DNA from: Chitinophagaceae bacterium
Lineage (GTDB): Bacteria; Bacteroidota; Bacteroidia; Chitinophagales; Chitinophagaceae
DNA: 35,936 nt
Direction: 5' to 3'
Assembly (NCBI GenBank): GCA_004173235.1
Contig: SEAC01000021.1
Coordinates: 1 to 35,936, forward strand
Positions within the stretch are counted from its first letter, which is position 1. Each line of letters starts with the position of its first letter. Of the stretch, positions 7,115 through 14,979 are shown piece after piece. The notes below the pieces were generated by a model. It searched no databases, was not told where the DNA came from, and was given only the letters and a program-made list of their open reading frames with translations. Position numbers and translations under genes: made by a program.

Positions 7115-8170
7115 CTATTTCACCTGGAGCATCCAACCGTACTTGTCTTCGCGGCGGCCTTCACGGATATCGGTGAGCCACTTTTTGATCGTGGGCGCCG
7201 TTTTCCATTCGTCCACGTTAAAGGTCATCACGAAATCCTTGTAGCGGAGCTCTTTGATATAGGAGATGGTGGCCGCCGTGCCCGTTCCGAAAACCTCGTA
7301 GAGCTCCCCTGCCTTGTAGGCTTCGATCAATTCGTCTACCGAGATCATGCGCTGCTCGATCTCGAAGCCGGCTTCCTTGAGCAGCGTCAGCGCCGAATCG
7401 CGGGTAACGCCGGCTAGGATCGTGCCTGCGCCCAGGTCGGGCGTCACGGCCTTGTTGCCGATGATGAAGATCACGTTCATGGTACCGATCTCCTGCACGT
7501 ATTTGTGCTCGAACGCGTCGGTCCACAGCACCTGGTCGTAGCCCTTCTTCTTGGCTTCGGCAGTGGCATACATGGAAGCACCGTAGTTGCCTGCAGCCTT
7601 CGCATAACCGATACCGCCCGGAACCGCACGCACATAGTGCTCTTCCACGTAAATACGCATCGGGGCGTTGTAGTACGGGCCCGTGGGGCTCAGGAGGATC
7701 ATGAATTTATACGTTTCCGAAGGGCGCACGCCGATCAGTTCGTCTGAAGAGAACATGAAAGGACGGATATAGAGCGAATGGTCTTGCTTGTTGGGGATCC
7801 AGCTGCTGTCGAGGGCCACCAGCTGCTTCATTCCTTCCATGAAAATATCCTCCGGAACCGAAGGCATCTGCATGCGCTCGGCCGAAACATTGAAGCGGCG
7901 GAAGTTATCCTGCGGGCGGAAAATGAATGCGTGGCCATCGGCATCCTTATACGCCTTCACGCCTTCGAAGATCGCCTGGCCATAATGCAGCGCCGCGATA
8001 GAGGGGCTGAGCAACAGGGGCTGGTAGGGCTTGATCTCTACGTTCTTCCACTCTCCGTTCTCGTAATCCGCCTCCAGCATATGGTCGGAGAAGTACTTAC
8101 CAAAGGGAATGTTTTCGAGGTTAAGGTCGTTGAGCTTGGATTGCCCGGCCTTATGAATTGTAATGTCCAT
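7115..8170 (-). CDS. ilvE: Branched-chain amino-acid aminotransferase
   Basis: The 351-residue product is a class IV PLP enzyme that interconverts Leu/Ile/Val and their 2-oxo acids. It has the BCAT features FEGVKAYKDADG (about 68-79), FRPQDNFRRFN, SLYIRPFMF, and the PLP-lysine segment GGIGYAKAAGNYGASM with Lys191. Further conserved parts are QVLWTDAFEHKYVQEIGTMNVIF and the GTGTAATIS loop that binds the cofactor phosphate. The ATG at 8170 (MDITIHKA) is preferred over one six codons upstream. It appears monocistronic, divergent from the plus-strand unit starting at 8336. No attenuator-like leader is visible. Confidence 0.95.
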   Translation of the reverse strand: MDITIHKAGQSKLNDLNLENIPFGKYFSDHMLEADYENGEWKNVEIKPYQPLLLSPSIAALHYGQAIFEGVKAYKDADGHAFIFRPQDNFRRFNVSAERMQMPSVPEDIFMEGMKQLVALDSSWIPNKQDHSLYIRPFMFSSDELIGVRPSETYKFMILLSPTGPYYNAPMRIYVEEHYVRAVPGGIGYAKAAGNYGASMYATAEAKKKGYDQVLWTDAFEHKYVQEIGTMNVIFIIGNKAVTPDLGAGTILAGVTRDSALTLLKEAGFEIEQRMISVDELIEAYKAGELYEVFGTGTAATISYIKELRYKDFVMTFNVDEWKTAPTIKKWLTDIREGRREDKYGWMLQVK

Positions 8171-8335
8171 AGTAGTTGAAGCAAGCATATCGTTGGGTAT
8201 TTAGAAAATCGATGCATTTGCCGCGGTAAGATTCCTTGGGGCACGTTGCGTTCCGGACCGGGAAGGATGACTTAATTTAGCGCAGCAAAGAAACGAAAAA
8301 ACCACCGCATCTGGCGGCGGATAACATTTTTCCCG

Positions 8336-8872
8336 ATGGACCTTAACGATATCCGGCTCAGCCACAACCACCTCGCGGAGCTCTACACCGACAGCCTCGT
8401 GGAACTGGCTTCCGAAGCAGTGCCCGAAACAGCCGAAAATAATCCCACGAAGCCCGTGCCCGCGGCTGCTCCTGCACCCGCCGCCACGCATTATCTCGGT
8501 CAGCACGGCCGATCGGTGCTGCTCGTCAATAACGACCCTGCGGTGCGTTTTATCGCAGATGCCGACCTGGAAGTTTTAACGAAAATCATGGACCGCGCCG
8601 GTATCGGCCTGGCCGATATTGCCATCGTAAACTGGGCGCAGCTGCCCGCGGCCGACGGGTCCGCGCTCCTCTCCGAGCTGGGAAGCAAGCGCGTGCTCCT
8701 GTTCGGGCTTGCCCCCGATGCCTTCGGTCTGCCAGTGGTCTTCCCGCACCACCAGGTGCAGCAGCTGTCGGGCCGCAGCTTTCTCTGCGCGCCTCCAGTG
8801 GCGGAACTGGCCGTTTCGGCCGATTCGGTGAAGAAAACATTCTGGACCTCCTTTAAAACCTGGCTCGGATAA
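8336..8872 (+). CDS. Conserved protein of unknown function upstream of rdgB
   Basis: The 178-residue protein has an N-terminal helix (MDLNDIRLSHNHLAELYTDS), an Ala/Pro linker (about 40-51), then an alpha/beta domain with hydrophobic strands SVLLVNNDPAVRF (60-72), DIAIVNWAQ (93-101) and KRVLLFGLAPDAFGLP (118-133). It ends with FWTSFKTWLG. No signal peptide or membrane segment is seen, so it is probably cytoplasmic. The spacing of strand-loop elements faintly recalls small accessory proteins such as the DNA polymerase III psi subunit, but I see no diagnostic motif. It is one base from rdgB, so the two are surely co-transcribed. Confidence 0.7.
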   Translation: MDLNDIRLSHNHLAELYTDSLVELASEAVPETAENNPTKPVPAAAPAPAATHYLGQHGRSVLLVNNDPAVRFIADADLEVLTKIMDRAGIGLADIAIVNWAQLPAADGSALLSELGSKRVLLFGLAPDAFGLPVVFPHHQVQQLSGRSFLCAPPVAELAVSADSVKKTFWTSFKTWLG

Positions 8873-8873
8873 G

Positions 8874-9455
8874 ATGGACCTGATTTTCGCTACCAACAAC
8901 GCACACAAGGTGGAGGAGCTGCGCGCCGCGCTGCCACCGGGTTTCGGCATCCGTTCACTGACGGAGGCCGGCATCCACCGCGACATTCCGGAGCCGCACG
9001 ATACGCTCGAGGCCAATGCCCGCGAAAAGGCGGTCGTCATCCACGACCTGACCGGCGGGGACTGCTTCAGCGAAGACACCGGCCTCGAGGTTGCAGCGCT
9101 TAACGGCGCGCCGGGCGTCCACAGCGCCCGCTATTCCGGCAACGACCGGTCGCCCTCAGCCAACAGCAGCAAGCTACTAAGCGAACTTGCCGGAAACGCA
9201 GATCGCTCCGCCCGCTTCCGAACCGTTATTTGCTTATGTTTGAAGGGCTCCTTTCACGAGTTTGAAGGGATCTGCCCGGGGCACATAGCCGAAAACCCGC
9301 GCGGGACGGGCGGTTTCGGATACGACCCCGTGTTTGTGCCTGAAGGCGGCGATGGCCGCTGCTTTGCCGAAATGAGCCTTGCGGAAAAAAACCGCTTCAG
9401 CCACCGGCGCAAGGCACTCGACAAACTGGTAGCATTTTTGAAAGCAAATCCCTAA
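8874..9455 (+). CDS. rdgB: XTP/dITP pyrophosphohydrolase (HAM1/RdgB family)
   Basis: The 193-residue product removes deaminated purine nucleotides (ITP, dITP, XTP) from the pool by releasing pyrophosphate. Family motifs are present in order: FATNNAHKVEEL (5-16) for nucleotide binding, FSEDTGLEVAALNGAPGVHSARY with the catalytic Asp, GFGYDPVF, and the C-terminal SHRRKAL that contacts the base. Length is standard. It starts one base after the preceding unknown gene and 37 bp before the sigma-factor gene. Confidence 0.95.
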   Translation: MDLIFATNNAHKVEELRAALPPGFGIRSLTEAGIHRDIPEPHDTLEANAREKAVVIHDLTGGDCFSEDTGLEVAALNGAPGVHSARYSGNDRSPSANSSKLLSELAGNADRSARFRTVICLCLKGSFHEFEGICPGHIAENPRGTGGFGYDPVFVPEGGDGRCFAEMSLAEKNRFSHRRKALDKLVAFLKANP

Positions 9456-9492
9456 AAAAAATAAGCACGGCAGAGCCGTCTGACGCAACCAA

Positions 9493-10044
9493 ATGATCAC
9501 CGAAAGCGACTTAGTAGAGGGGTGCCGGCAAGGCGACCGCAAGCTTCAGAAGGAGCTGTACGAGCGCTATGCCCCGAAAATGTACGGGGTATGCCTGCGC
9601 TACGCCGGAACTTCCGAAGAAGCAGAAGACATCCTGCAGGAAGGGTTCGTGAAGGTCTTCAACAAGATCGGTTCGTTTCGCAGTGAAGGCTCCTTCGAGG
9701 GCTGGATCCGCCGGATCATCGTGAACACCGCCATCGAGCACTTTCGTCGCAAGACGTACCTGCAGCCGGTTACCGAGCGCGAGGAGCAGACTGTTGAGTC
9801 GGACTACCTCTCGGTGCTCGACGACCTTGCGGAAAAAGATATCATCGGGCTGGTACAACAGCTGTCGCCCGGTTATCGTTCGGTATTCAACATGTACGTG
9901 GTCGAAGGATACACGCACAAACAGATCGGCGAGCTGCTCGGCATTTCGGAAGGAACGAGCAAATCACAGCTCTCGCGGGCTAAAGCCATCCTGCAAGACC
10001 TGGTTCGCACGCACCTGGACCATAAACAAAAACAGGCTCCCTGA
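9493..10044 (+). CDS. ECF-type RNA polymerase sigma factor
   Basis: The 183-residue product has the two-domain ECF layout. Region 2 (about 20-87) includes LYERYAPKMYGVCLRY, the EEAEDILQEGFVKVF core-binding and -10 helix, and FEGWIRRIIVNTAIEHFRRK. Region 4 (about 123-172) includes LSPGYRSVFNMYVVEGYTHK and the DNA-binding helix-turn-helix IGELLGISEGTSKSQLSRAK. It is followed after 2 bp by a probable anti-sigma factor, the usual arrangement for a signal-controlled sigma factor. Which genes it controls cannot be told from the sequence. Confidence 0.93.
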   Translation: MITESDLVEGCRQGDRKLQKELYERYAPKMYGVCLRYAGTSEEAEDILQEGFVKVFNKIGSFRSEGSFEGWIRRIIVNTAIEHFRRKTYLQPVTEREEQTVESDYLSVLDDLAEKDIIGLVQQLSPGYRSVFNMYVVEGYTHKQIGELLGISEGTSKSQLSRAKAILQDLVRTHLDHKQKQAP

Positions 10045-10046
10045 TT

Positions 10047-10874
10047 ATGAAAGAAACGTGGCAAGAACGGTTAAAGCGATTCGAGGCAGCGCCTCCGGCT
10101 TCGGTTTGGAACCGGGTGGAGAACGCGCTGGAGCAGGACCCTGCTTCGGTGGCCGAGCGTCTGCAGGCCTGGGAAGCCGCACCGCCGGCTGGCCTATGGA
10201 ACCGCATTGAGCAGCAGCTCGATGCCACGGCCGCCCCGGTGGAAGAAGTGCCTGTAGTGGCCCTTCCGCGCCGCCGCCGCACCTTCTTTGCATACGCCGC
10301 AGCAGCTGCCGTCCTTGGCGCCGTGCTGATCGGGAGCGCACTCCTGCTCAACCGCAAGCCCGAAGACGTATCCATCGCGCATACCGCGCAGCCGGTCGCC
10401 CCGCCTCAACAAAGCAATCCCGGAAGCCCCGATACGGTAACGCAACCAGCACAGGAGGCCGATAACGAATCGTCGGTAGCCTCCGCAACGCCGGCCAACG
10501 ATTCCTACGATTCCCCCGCAACAGATAATAACGCCGCACCAGCGCACAGCGCCCGCCGCCAGCCCGACTATGGCGCCGCCGGCACCCGCAACAGTGCTTT
10601 CGCGGCCGCCACACCGGCGGTTGCGCATCGCCCCGCAGCAGCTACGGTGATCGATGAAGACCGCTACCTGGTGCGCGCTTACAACAACGGCAGCACGGTT
10701 CGCTATTCCAAGAAAGTATCTGCGGTGGTAGACTGCGCCGAGCATTCCACCGGCTTTACGCAAAGCCTGTGCAAAGTGAGCATCGGCGCCGTGCAGGAAC
10801 GCATCGCCAGTTCGATGAGCACCGATTTCGGCGGACTGATCGAGCGTCTGCAGGATCTTGAAAAAACCCGCTGA
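10047..10874 (+). CDS. Probable membrane anti-sigma factor with duplicated N-terminal motif
   Basis: The 275-residue protein has a cytoplasmic N-terminus, a basic stop (PRRRR, 74-78), one membrane segment (about 80-101) and a long Ala/Pro/Asn-rich periplasmic region. That region leads to a C-terminal part (about 205-275) with CAEHSTGFTQSLCKVSIG. The N-terminus holds two copies of a 30-residue repeat: LKRFEAAPPASVWNRVENAL (9-28) and LQAWEAAPPAGLWNRIEQQL (39-58). The position 2 bp after the ECF sigma gene, the topology and the short helical cytoplasmic motif fit an anti-sigma factor. It lacks the zinc-binding HxxxCxxC motif of the ZAS class, so the repeats may be the sigma-binding part (inference). 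Confidence 0.75.
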   Translation: MKETWQERLKRFEAAPPASVWNRVENALEQDPASVAERLQAWEAAPPAGLWNRIEQQLDATAAPVEEVPVVALPRRRRTFFAYAAAAAVLGAVLIGSALLLNRKPEDVSIAHTAQPVAPPQQSNPGSPDTVTQPAQEADNESSVASATPANDSYDSPATDNNAAPAHSARRQPDYGAAGTRNSAFAAATPAVAHRPAAATVIDEDRYLVRAYNNGSTVRYSKKVSAVVDCAEHSTGFTQSLCKVSIGAVQERIASSMSTDFGGLIERLQDLEKTR

Positions 10875-10877
10875 GCA

Positions 10878-11306
10878 ATGGCCCGCATCCGCCTGGAGCT
10901 TCCCTCCCATTTTCCGTTTTCCACCAGTATCGCCGTGCGCGTTACCGATCTCAATTACGGCAACCACCTCGGTAATGATGCCTTGCTTGGCCTCATACAC
11001 GAAGCACGGATGCAGTACTTTGCCGCTGCCGGCTGCGCGGAACTGGCGTTTTTCGGCGTATCGCTCATTATGAGCGATGCAGCCATCGAGTATAAGGGAG
11101 AAGGATTCCAAGGAGATGCACTGCGCATCGAGGTGGCCAGTGCCCACTGGAGCCGCGTCGGTTTCGATCTCTATTACCGCGTTACAAAAAATGAGGGCAA
11201 AACTCCGATCGCCAACGCAAAAACGGGGATGATCTGTTTCGATTACAGCAACCGCAAAATCGTTCCCGTTCCCGAAGCTGCGAAGCAGGCGTTCAGAAGT
11301 TTTTAA
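10878..11306 (+). CDS. Hotdog-fold acyl-CoA thioesterase (4HBT-like)
   Basis: The 142-residue product resembles the YbgC/4-hydroxybenzoyl-CoA thioesterase group. It has VRVTDLNYGNHLGNDALLGLIHEARMQYF (about 20-48), where Asp24 or the following Asn residues occupy the catalytic region, and IEYKGEGFQGDALRIEV typical of the central strands. It probably hydrolyses an acyl-CoA in the cytoplasm; the substrate is not predictable. It starts 3 bp after the anti-sigma stop and ends 4 bp before the converging aroE stop, with no terminator visible between them. Confidence 0.85.
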   Translation: MARIRLELPSHFPFSTSIAVRVTDLNYGNHLGNDALLGLIHEARMQYFAAAGCAELAFFGVSLIMSDAAIEYKGEGFQGDALRIEVASAHWSRVGFDLYYRVTKNEGKTPIANAKTGMICFDYSNRKIVPVPEAAKQAFRSF

Positions 11307-11310
11307 GTTG

Positions 11311-12045
11311 TCATTTTCCCTGCCAGATCTCCCACGCGGCCTCTGCCTGGCCAACCAGCATTTCGTAACCGTTCCTGATGGTGGCGCCCCGCTCCTGCCC
11401 TTTCCGTAGAAACTCGGTCACTTCGGGGTTGTAAACGAGGTCGAATAAAAGGTGGTCGGGTGTAAGCGCTTCGTAAGGAAGCAGCGGCAAACCGTCCACG
11501 TCGGGCCAGGTGCCGAGCGGTGTGGTCTGAACGATCAGCTGGTGTGCTTTCAGCACCCGGGCATCAAGATCTTCGTAGGAAATGTTTTCGTTTGTGCGTT
11601 GCCGTGATACCGACTGCAAAGGGATGCTCATTTGCCCCAGCGCATAGCGCACGGCCGCGGCCGCACCGCCCGTTCCAAGCACCAGCGCATGCACCGAACG
11701 CCCGCCCAGCAAGGGTTCCAGCGCATTCCGAAACCCGATCCAATCCGTGTTGTACCCTTCCAGTTTTCCGTTTTCGAAACGAATGGTATTGACGGCGCCA
11801 ATGGCTTCCGCATGCGGGTCCAGGCTGTCGAGAAAGGGAATGATCTCTTTTTTATAGGGGATAGTGACGTTGAGGCCGGCGAGATCCGGGTTGGCCGCGA
11901 CGAGCAAAGGAAACGCACCGATCGTGTCGAGCTCGTAAAGCTCATAAACACAATCGCTGCGTTGTTCTTGTAGAAATTTATCGGTGAAGTATCCCTTCGA
12001 GAAGGAATGCTTCAGCGTCCGGCCAATAAGACCGAAACGCTTCAT
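11311..12045 (-). CDS. aroE: Shikimate dehydrogenase
   Basis: The 244-residue product catalyses NADPH-dependent reduction of 3-dehydroshikimate in aromatic amino-acid synthesis. Visible features are GRTLKHSFSKGYF (8-20) for substrate binding, GLNVTIPYK with catalytic Lys65, GAVNTI, YNTDWIGF with catalytic Asp101, and the Rossmann loop GTGGAAAAV. It is somewhat shorter than E. coli AroE (272) but complete. The start ATG shares its A with the TGA of the upstream ComA-like gene (TGATG), so the two are translationally coupled. The longer in-frame extension to 12210 overlaps that gene and is rejected. Confidence 0.94.
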   Translation of the reverse strand: MKRFGLIGRTLKHSFSKGYFTDKFLQEQRSDCVYELYELDTIGAFPLLVAANPDLAGLNVTIPYKKEIIPFLDSLDPHAEAIGAVNTIRFENGKLEGYNTDWIGFRNALEPLLGGRSVHALVLGTGGAAAAVRYALGQMSIPLQSVSRQRTNENISYEDLDARVLKAHQLIVQTTPLGTWPDVDGLPLLPYEALTPDHLLFDLVYNPEVTEFLRKGQERGATIRNGYEMLVGQAEAAWEIWQGK

Positions 12046-12815
12046 CAGGCTTTCTCTTTGTTGAGATAGAGGTGGAAGGTATCGCCACGCAACCCGATGC
12101 GCATGGCTTCCAGCGGAAGCACCTCTGTGGGCGCGATGTTGCCCAGGTTCACGTTGCACCCGATCAGCTCGATGAAGTAGAGCTGCTGTGCTTTTTGCGG
12201 CGCTTCCCAAATGATCTTCTCGGCGGGGATCTGCGTGAGGATCTCCTGCACGAGGCCTTCACGCACCTCACCCGAACCGCGATAGATGCCCACGTTGCCC
12301 GCCTCGCGCGCTTCGGCGATGACGTATGTAGCACCTGCGCTCAACTCAGCGCGCATCAACTCGATCCACTTGTAGGGCGGAATGATGTGCGCCGCGTCCT
12401 TGGAGCCCACTTCGCTCAGCACGGTGCCGTGCGCCGTAAGCTTTTCAATGTAGCCGCACTTCTCGGCGTGGGGGATCTCGATCGAACCGTCGCTCACCTC
12501 CATGTAGGAAATACCGTAGTTCTTGCAAACCGAGATATAGTCTTCAAACTGGTTGCGGATCAGGAACGCTTCGAAGAGCGTGCCGCCGAAGTAGATCGGC
12601 ATTCCGTATTCGGCGTATACCTTCAGCTTATCCTCGAGGTTGGGCGTTACGAACGAAGTACCGAAACCGAGCTTCACAATGTCGACGTGGGGACCGGAAA
12701 CACTGAGGAAGTTCTTCGCTTCTTCAACGCTCAGTCCTTTGTCCATCACCATAGTGAGGCCGGAGGTACGGGGTTTGGCAATGCGCTCGGGGATCTGCGA
12801 AAGGTTGAAATTCAT
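12045..12815 (-). CDS. ComA-family phosphosulfolactate synthase homologue
   Basis: The 256-residue TIM-barrel protein has the ComA family pattern: KPRTSGLTMVMDKGL (about 14-28), DIVKLGFGTSF, YGMPIYFGGTLFEAF, YMEVSDGSIEIP and EVGSKD. The founding enzyme adds sulfite to phosphoenolpyruvate to give (2R)-phospho-3-sulfolactate in archaeal coenzyme M synthesis; Bacillus uses a relative for spore sulfolactate. In Bacteroidota a link to sulfonate metabolites or sulfonolipid precursors is possible but unproven. It lies between the TPR gene (45 bp upstream) and aroE (1-base overlap). A TACTTTTG box at 12842-12849 may give it its own promoter. Confidence 0.88.
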   Translation of the reverse strand: MNFNLSQIPERIAKPRTSGLTMVMDKGLSVEEAKNFLSVSGPHVDIVKLGFGTSFVTPNLEDKLKVYAEYGMPIYFGGTLFEAFLIRNQFEDYISVCKNYGISYMEVSDGSIEIPHAEKCGYIEKLTAHGTVLSEVGSKDAAHIIPPYKWIELMRAELSAGATYVIAEAREAGNVGIYRGSGEVREGLVQEILTQIPAEKIIWEAPQKAQQLYFIELIGCNVNLGNIAPTEVLPLEAMRIGLRGDTFHLYLNKEKA

Positions 12816-12841
12816 GGGGGCTTTTGTTGAATGGTTGCGCG

Positions 12842-12849
12842 CAAAAGTA
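12842..12849 (-). promoter_or_regulatory. Possible -7 box before the ComA-like gene
   Basis: TACTTTTG on the minus strand matches TAnnTTTG and lies 26 bases before the ATG at 12815, in the 45-bp gap after the TPR gene. No -33 match was found, so the gene may simply be read from the TPR promoter. Confidence 0.35.
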
Positions 12850-12860
12850 CGGCAGCCCCA

Positions 12861-14282
12861 TTATTTTTTCCGCCCTCTTTTATTCCGTGCTATGACGTCC
12901 ACCACCTGTTGATTCTGCAATAATTCGGGGCAAAGGTCGAGGAAGCGGTTGAGCAGCCTGGGTGCTGCCTGCAGGGCCGTTTCGAGGCTGAGCAGGCCTT
13001 CCTTCGTTTGCCCGAGCGCCATTTGAACGGCAGCCAGGTAGTAGATGAACAGAGGCTTGCGCTCGGTGCATTCGAGTGCGGCGTGCGTCTGCTCGAGCGC
13101 TTCCTCATAAAAGCCTGCGCGGAACAGGCAACGGATGAGGGCTTCCCAACCGCTCTTGTTGCGTGGCTTGTTGCGCACCACGAACGAAAAGTGCTGGATC
13201 GCTTCCTTGAAAGCCCCCAGCTGCAGCTGGCATTCACCCATGAGCAGGTTGTATTCATTCTGCTGACGGTTGAGACGCAGCGCGGATTCCAAATGCTTTG
13301 CAGCCGACGCGTACTGCTGCTCGTTATAGTAAGTGCAGGCGATCTTGTAGTGCAGGCGGCTATCCTCCGCGTTGAGGTGTACGGCCTTGCGGTAGTTGAA
13401 CCGGGCTTGCGCCCAGTTGCGCAGCTTATCGTAACAATGGCCAATGGCCTCGTAAATAACGTCTTCGGGCTTAGACAATTCGAGCACCTTCTCCAGCGAC
13501 TCGATCGCTTCGCGGTATTTGCGGAGGCGGATGTACGCGTCGCCCATATTGCGGTAGGCGAAGTCGAATTTCTCATCGATCACCAGCGCGTATTGGTAGG
13601 CATCGATGGCCTTTTCGTACAGCTTCAAACCCTGGTACGCTGCAGCCAGGTTGAACCAGGCAAGTTCGCTGTACGGGTGCTCGTCGATGATCTCGGTATG
13701 AAGGCGGATGCTTTCTTCGTAGCGGCCCGTAAAGTCGGCCCAGAAGCAAACCTTGTATAAAGCTTCTTCGTTCATCGGCTCTTCCTGCAACAGCAGTTTG
13801 AGGCAGTCGAACACCTTTTCGAACTCTTCGTAGTCGTCGTACACATCGGCCAACTCGAAAAGCAGCTCGGTCTTTTCATCACCTTCAAAATGGCCGATGG
13901 CTTCTTCGAGCAACTCAGCGGCCCGTCCGGGTTGATCGAGGGCGAGGTAAGCGTCGGTGCGCAGGATGTACAGGTTGATATCGTTGGCATCGAGCAGCTC
14001 CACTTTCTGGAGCACTTCGAGGGCCTGGTTGTATTTGCGGGTCGAAAGCAGCACGTCGGCCTTGCGGAGCAGCAGGGGCGCCGAGAAGGGAAAGTACTCA
14101 ATGGAGATCTCGGCCGCCTCGAGCGCCTTCGGAAAATCTTCCAGGTCGTCGAAATAGTCGATGATCTTTTCGAATGATTCTTCTTCAAGGAACGTAGAAC
14201 TCCGGCCGGTGCGCAGGTTGTCGTAGTGCTTCAGCAGCTCTTTGAGGGTCTCCTTGTCGTTTTCGAGCGGGTCTGTATTCAT
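12861..14282 (-). CDS. Tetratricopeptide-repeat protein
   Basis: The 473-residue protein has no signal peptide or membrane segment and consists mostly of TPR helices from about residue 40 to 440. Clear units include PLLLRKADVLLSTRKYNQAL, SELAWFNLAAAYQGLKLYEKAI, DFAYRNMGDAYIRLRKYREA and SRLHYKIACTYYNEQQYASA. The N-terminus is acidic and the C-terminus ends in the basic NKRGRKK. It is probably a cytoplasmic scaffold of unknown partners. It heads a minus-strand set with the ComA-like gene and aroE and is divergent from the small secreted protein at 14449. No functional domain beyond TPR is visible. Confidence 0.88.
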   Translation of the reverse strand: MNTDPLENDKETLKELLKHYDNLRTGRSSTFLEEESFEKIIDYFDDLEDFPKALEAAEISIEYFPFSAPLLLRKADVLLSTRKYNQALEVLQKVELLDANDINLYILRTDAYLALDQPGRAAELLEEAIGHFEGDEKTELLFELADVYDDYEEFEKVFDCLKLLLQEEPMNEEALYKVCFWADFTGRYEESIRLHTEIIDEHPYSELAWFNLAAAYQGLKLYEKAIDAYQYALVIDEKFDFAYRNMGDAYIRLRKYREAIESLEKVLELSKPEDVIYEAIGHCYDKLRNWAQARFNYRKAVHLNAEDSRLHYKIACTYYNEQQYASAAKHLESALRLNRQQNEYNLLMGECQLQLGAFKEAIQHFSFVVRNKPRNKSGWEALIRCLFRAGFYEEALEQTHAALECTERKPLFIYYLAAVQMALGQTKEGLLSLETALQAAPRLLNRFLDLCPELLQNQQVVDVIARNKRGRKK

Positions 14283-14432
14283 TCAGGGTGTATCAGGTAG
14301 GTACAATATAGGATACTACTAAAAGGAGACCAATTTTTTATCTCTGCCATAAAGACGGCCCTGCATTATTTGTGGATAAGCTTGTTCCGGAAATTATTTG
14401 GGTCTGGCACCATAAATGTTAATATTTTTCGT

Positions 14433-14440
14433 TATCTTTG
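14433..14440 (+). promoter_or_regulatory. -7 box for a probably leaderless gene
   Basis: TATCTTTG matches TAnnTTTG. Only eight bases separate it from the ATG at 14449, so transcription would begin at or within a few bases of the start codon. No good -33 element is seen. Confidence 0.5.
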
Positions 14441-14448
14441 TTAAGCAA

Positions 14449-14805
14449 ATGGCAAAAAGTCTATCCATATTCGCCCATAAACGCAAAAAAGCCCTGACGG
14501 CGCTCTTCGTAGCACTGTCTGCAGCTGCTTTTGCAACGCTGGGTGATGGTAAGGCACATCCCTTGCAGATCGGCGGTGGTGTTGCTTCACACCGGTTCCT
14601 TTCCATGAAGCCGCAAACGCCCGGCAACCGCTTCACTCTTCGCAGCGGCATCTCGTACGCTTCCGATCACCTGCTCGATCAAACCCTCCAGCCCTTCCAG
14701 CTGATGACCAGCACGGTAACTTATCAGAAAGGCAATACTACCTACATCATTCCTTTGAAGAAGAAGGCGGCACTGTTGGAGAAGGTGAAGTTCAACCCCT
14801 ATTGA
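14449..14805 (+). CDS. Small secreted protein of unknown function
   Basis: The 118-residue product begins MAKSLSIFAHKRKKALTALF, a basic N-region followed by a hydrophobic stretch (ALTALFVALSAAAFA, about 16-30) that looks like a signal peptide. The mature part has no recognised domain; it ends LKKKAALLEKVKFNPY. An upstream in-frame ATG at 14416 would add 11 hydrophobic residues but lies before the -7 box at 14433-14440, so the ATG at 14449 is chosen. A 7-bp array begins on the stop codon. It is divergent from the TPR gene, with 166 bp between. Confidence 0.65.
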   Translation: MAKSLSIFAHKRKKALTALFVALSAAAFATLGDGKAHPLQIGGGVASHRFLSMKPQTPGNRFTLRSGISYASDHLLDQTLQPFQLMTSTVTYQKGNTTYIIPLKKKAALLEKVKFNPY

Positions 14806-14927
14806 GATGTTAGAGGTTAGATGTAAAATGTTGGATGTCCCGTGAGGGGCTTTTTTGTTTTTGGGAAGTTCGCTCAATACATCTCACATCTCACATCTCA
14901 CATCTCACATCTCACATCTCACATCTA
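14804..14927. repeat. Paired inverted 7-bp arrays (TAGATGT / ACATCTC)
   Basis: Left array, 14804-14838: GAGATGT, TAGAGGT, TAGATGT, AAAATGT, TGGATGT. Right array, 14879-14927: six exact ACATCTC units and one ACATCTA. ACATCTC is the reverse complement of GAGATGT, so the two arrays can pair across a 40-bp spacer containing CCCGTGAGGGGCTTTTTT. The structure lies between converging genes (small secreted protein and GLPGLI protein). Confidence 0.92.
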
Positions 14928-14938
14928 AACATCAAAAA

Positions 14939-14954
14939 GGCCCCTCTCGGGGCC
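14939..14954 (-). terminator. Terminator of the GLPGLI gene
   Basis: On the minus strand GGCCCC, loop GAGA, GGGGCC, then TTTTTGATG. The short all-GC stem with a five-T tract lies 26 bases after the stop codon. Confidence 0.8.
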
Positions 14955-14979
14955 CTATCGGGAGGTATAGGTTACTGGC

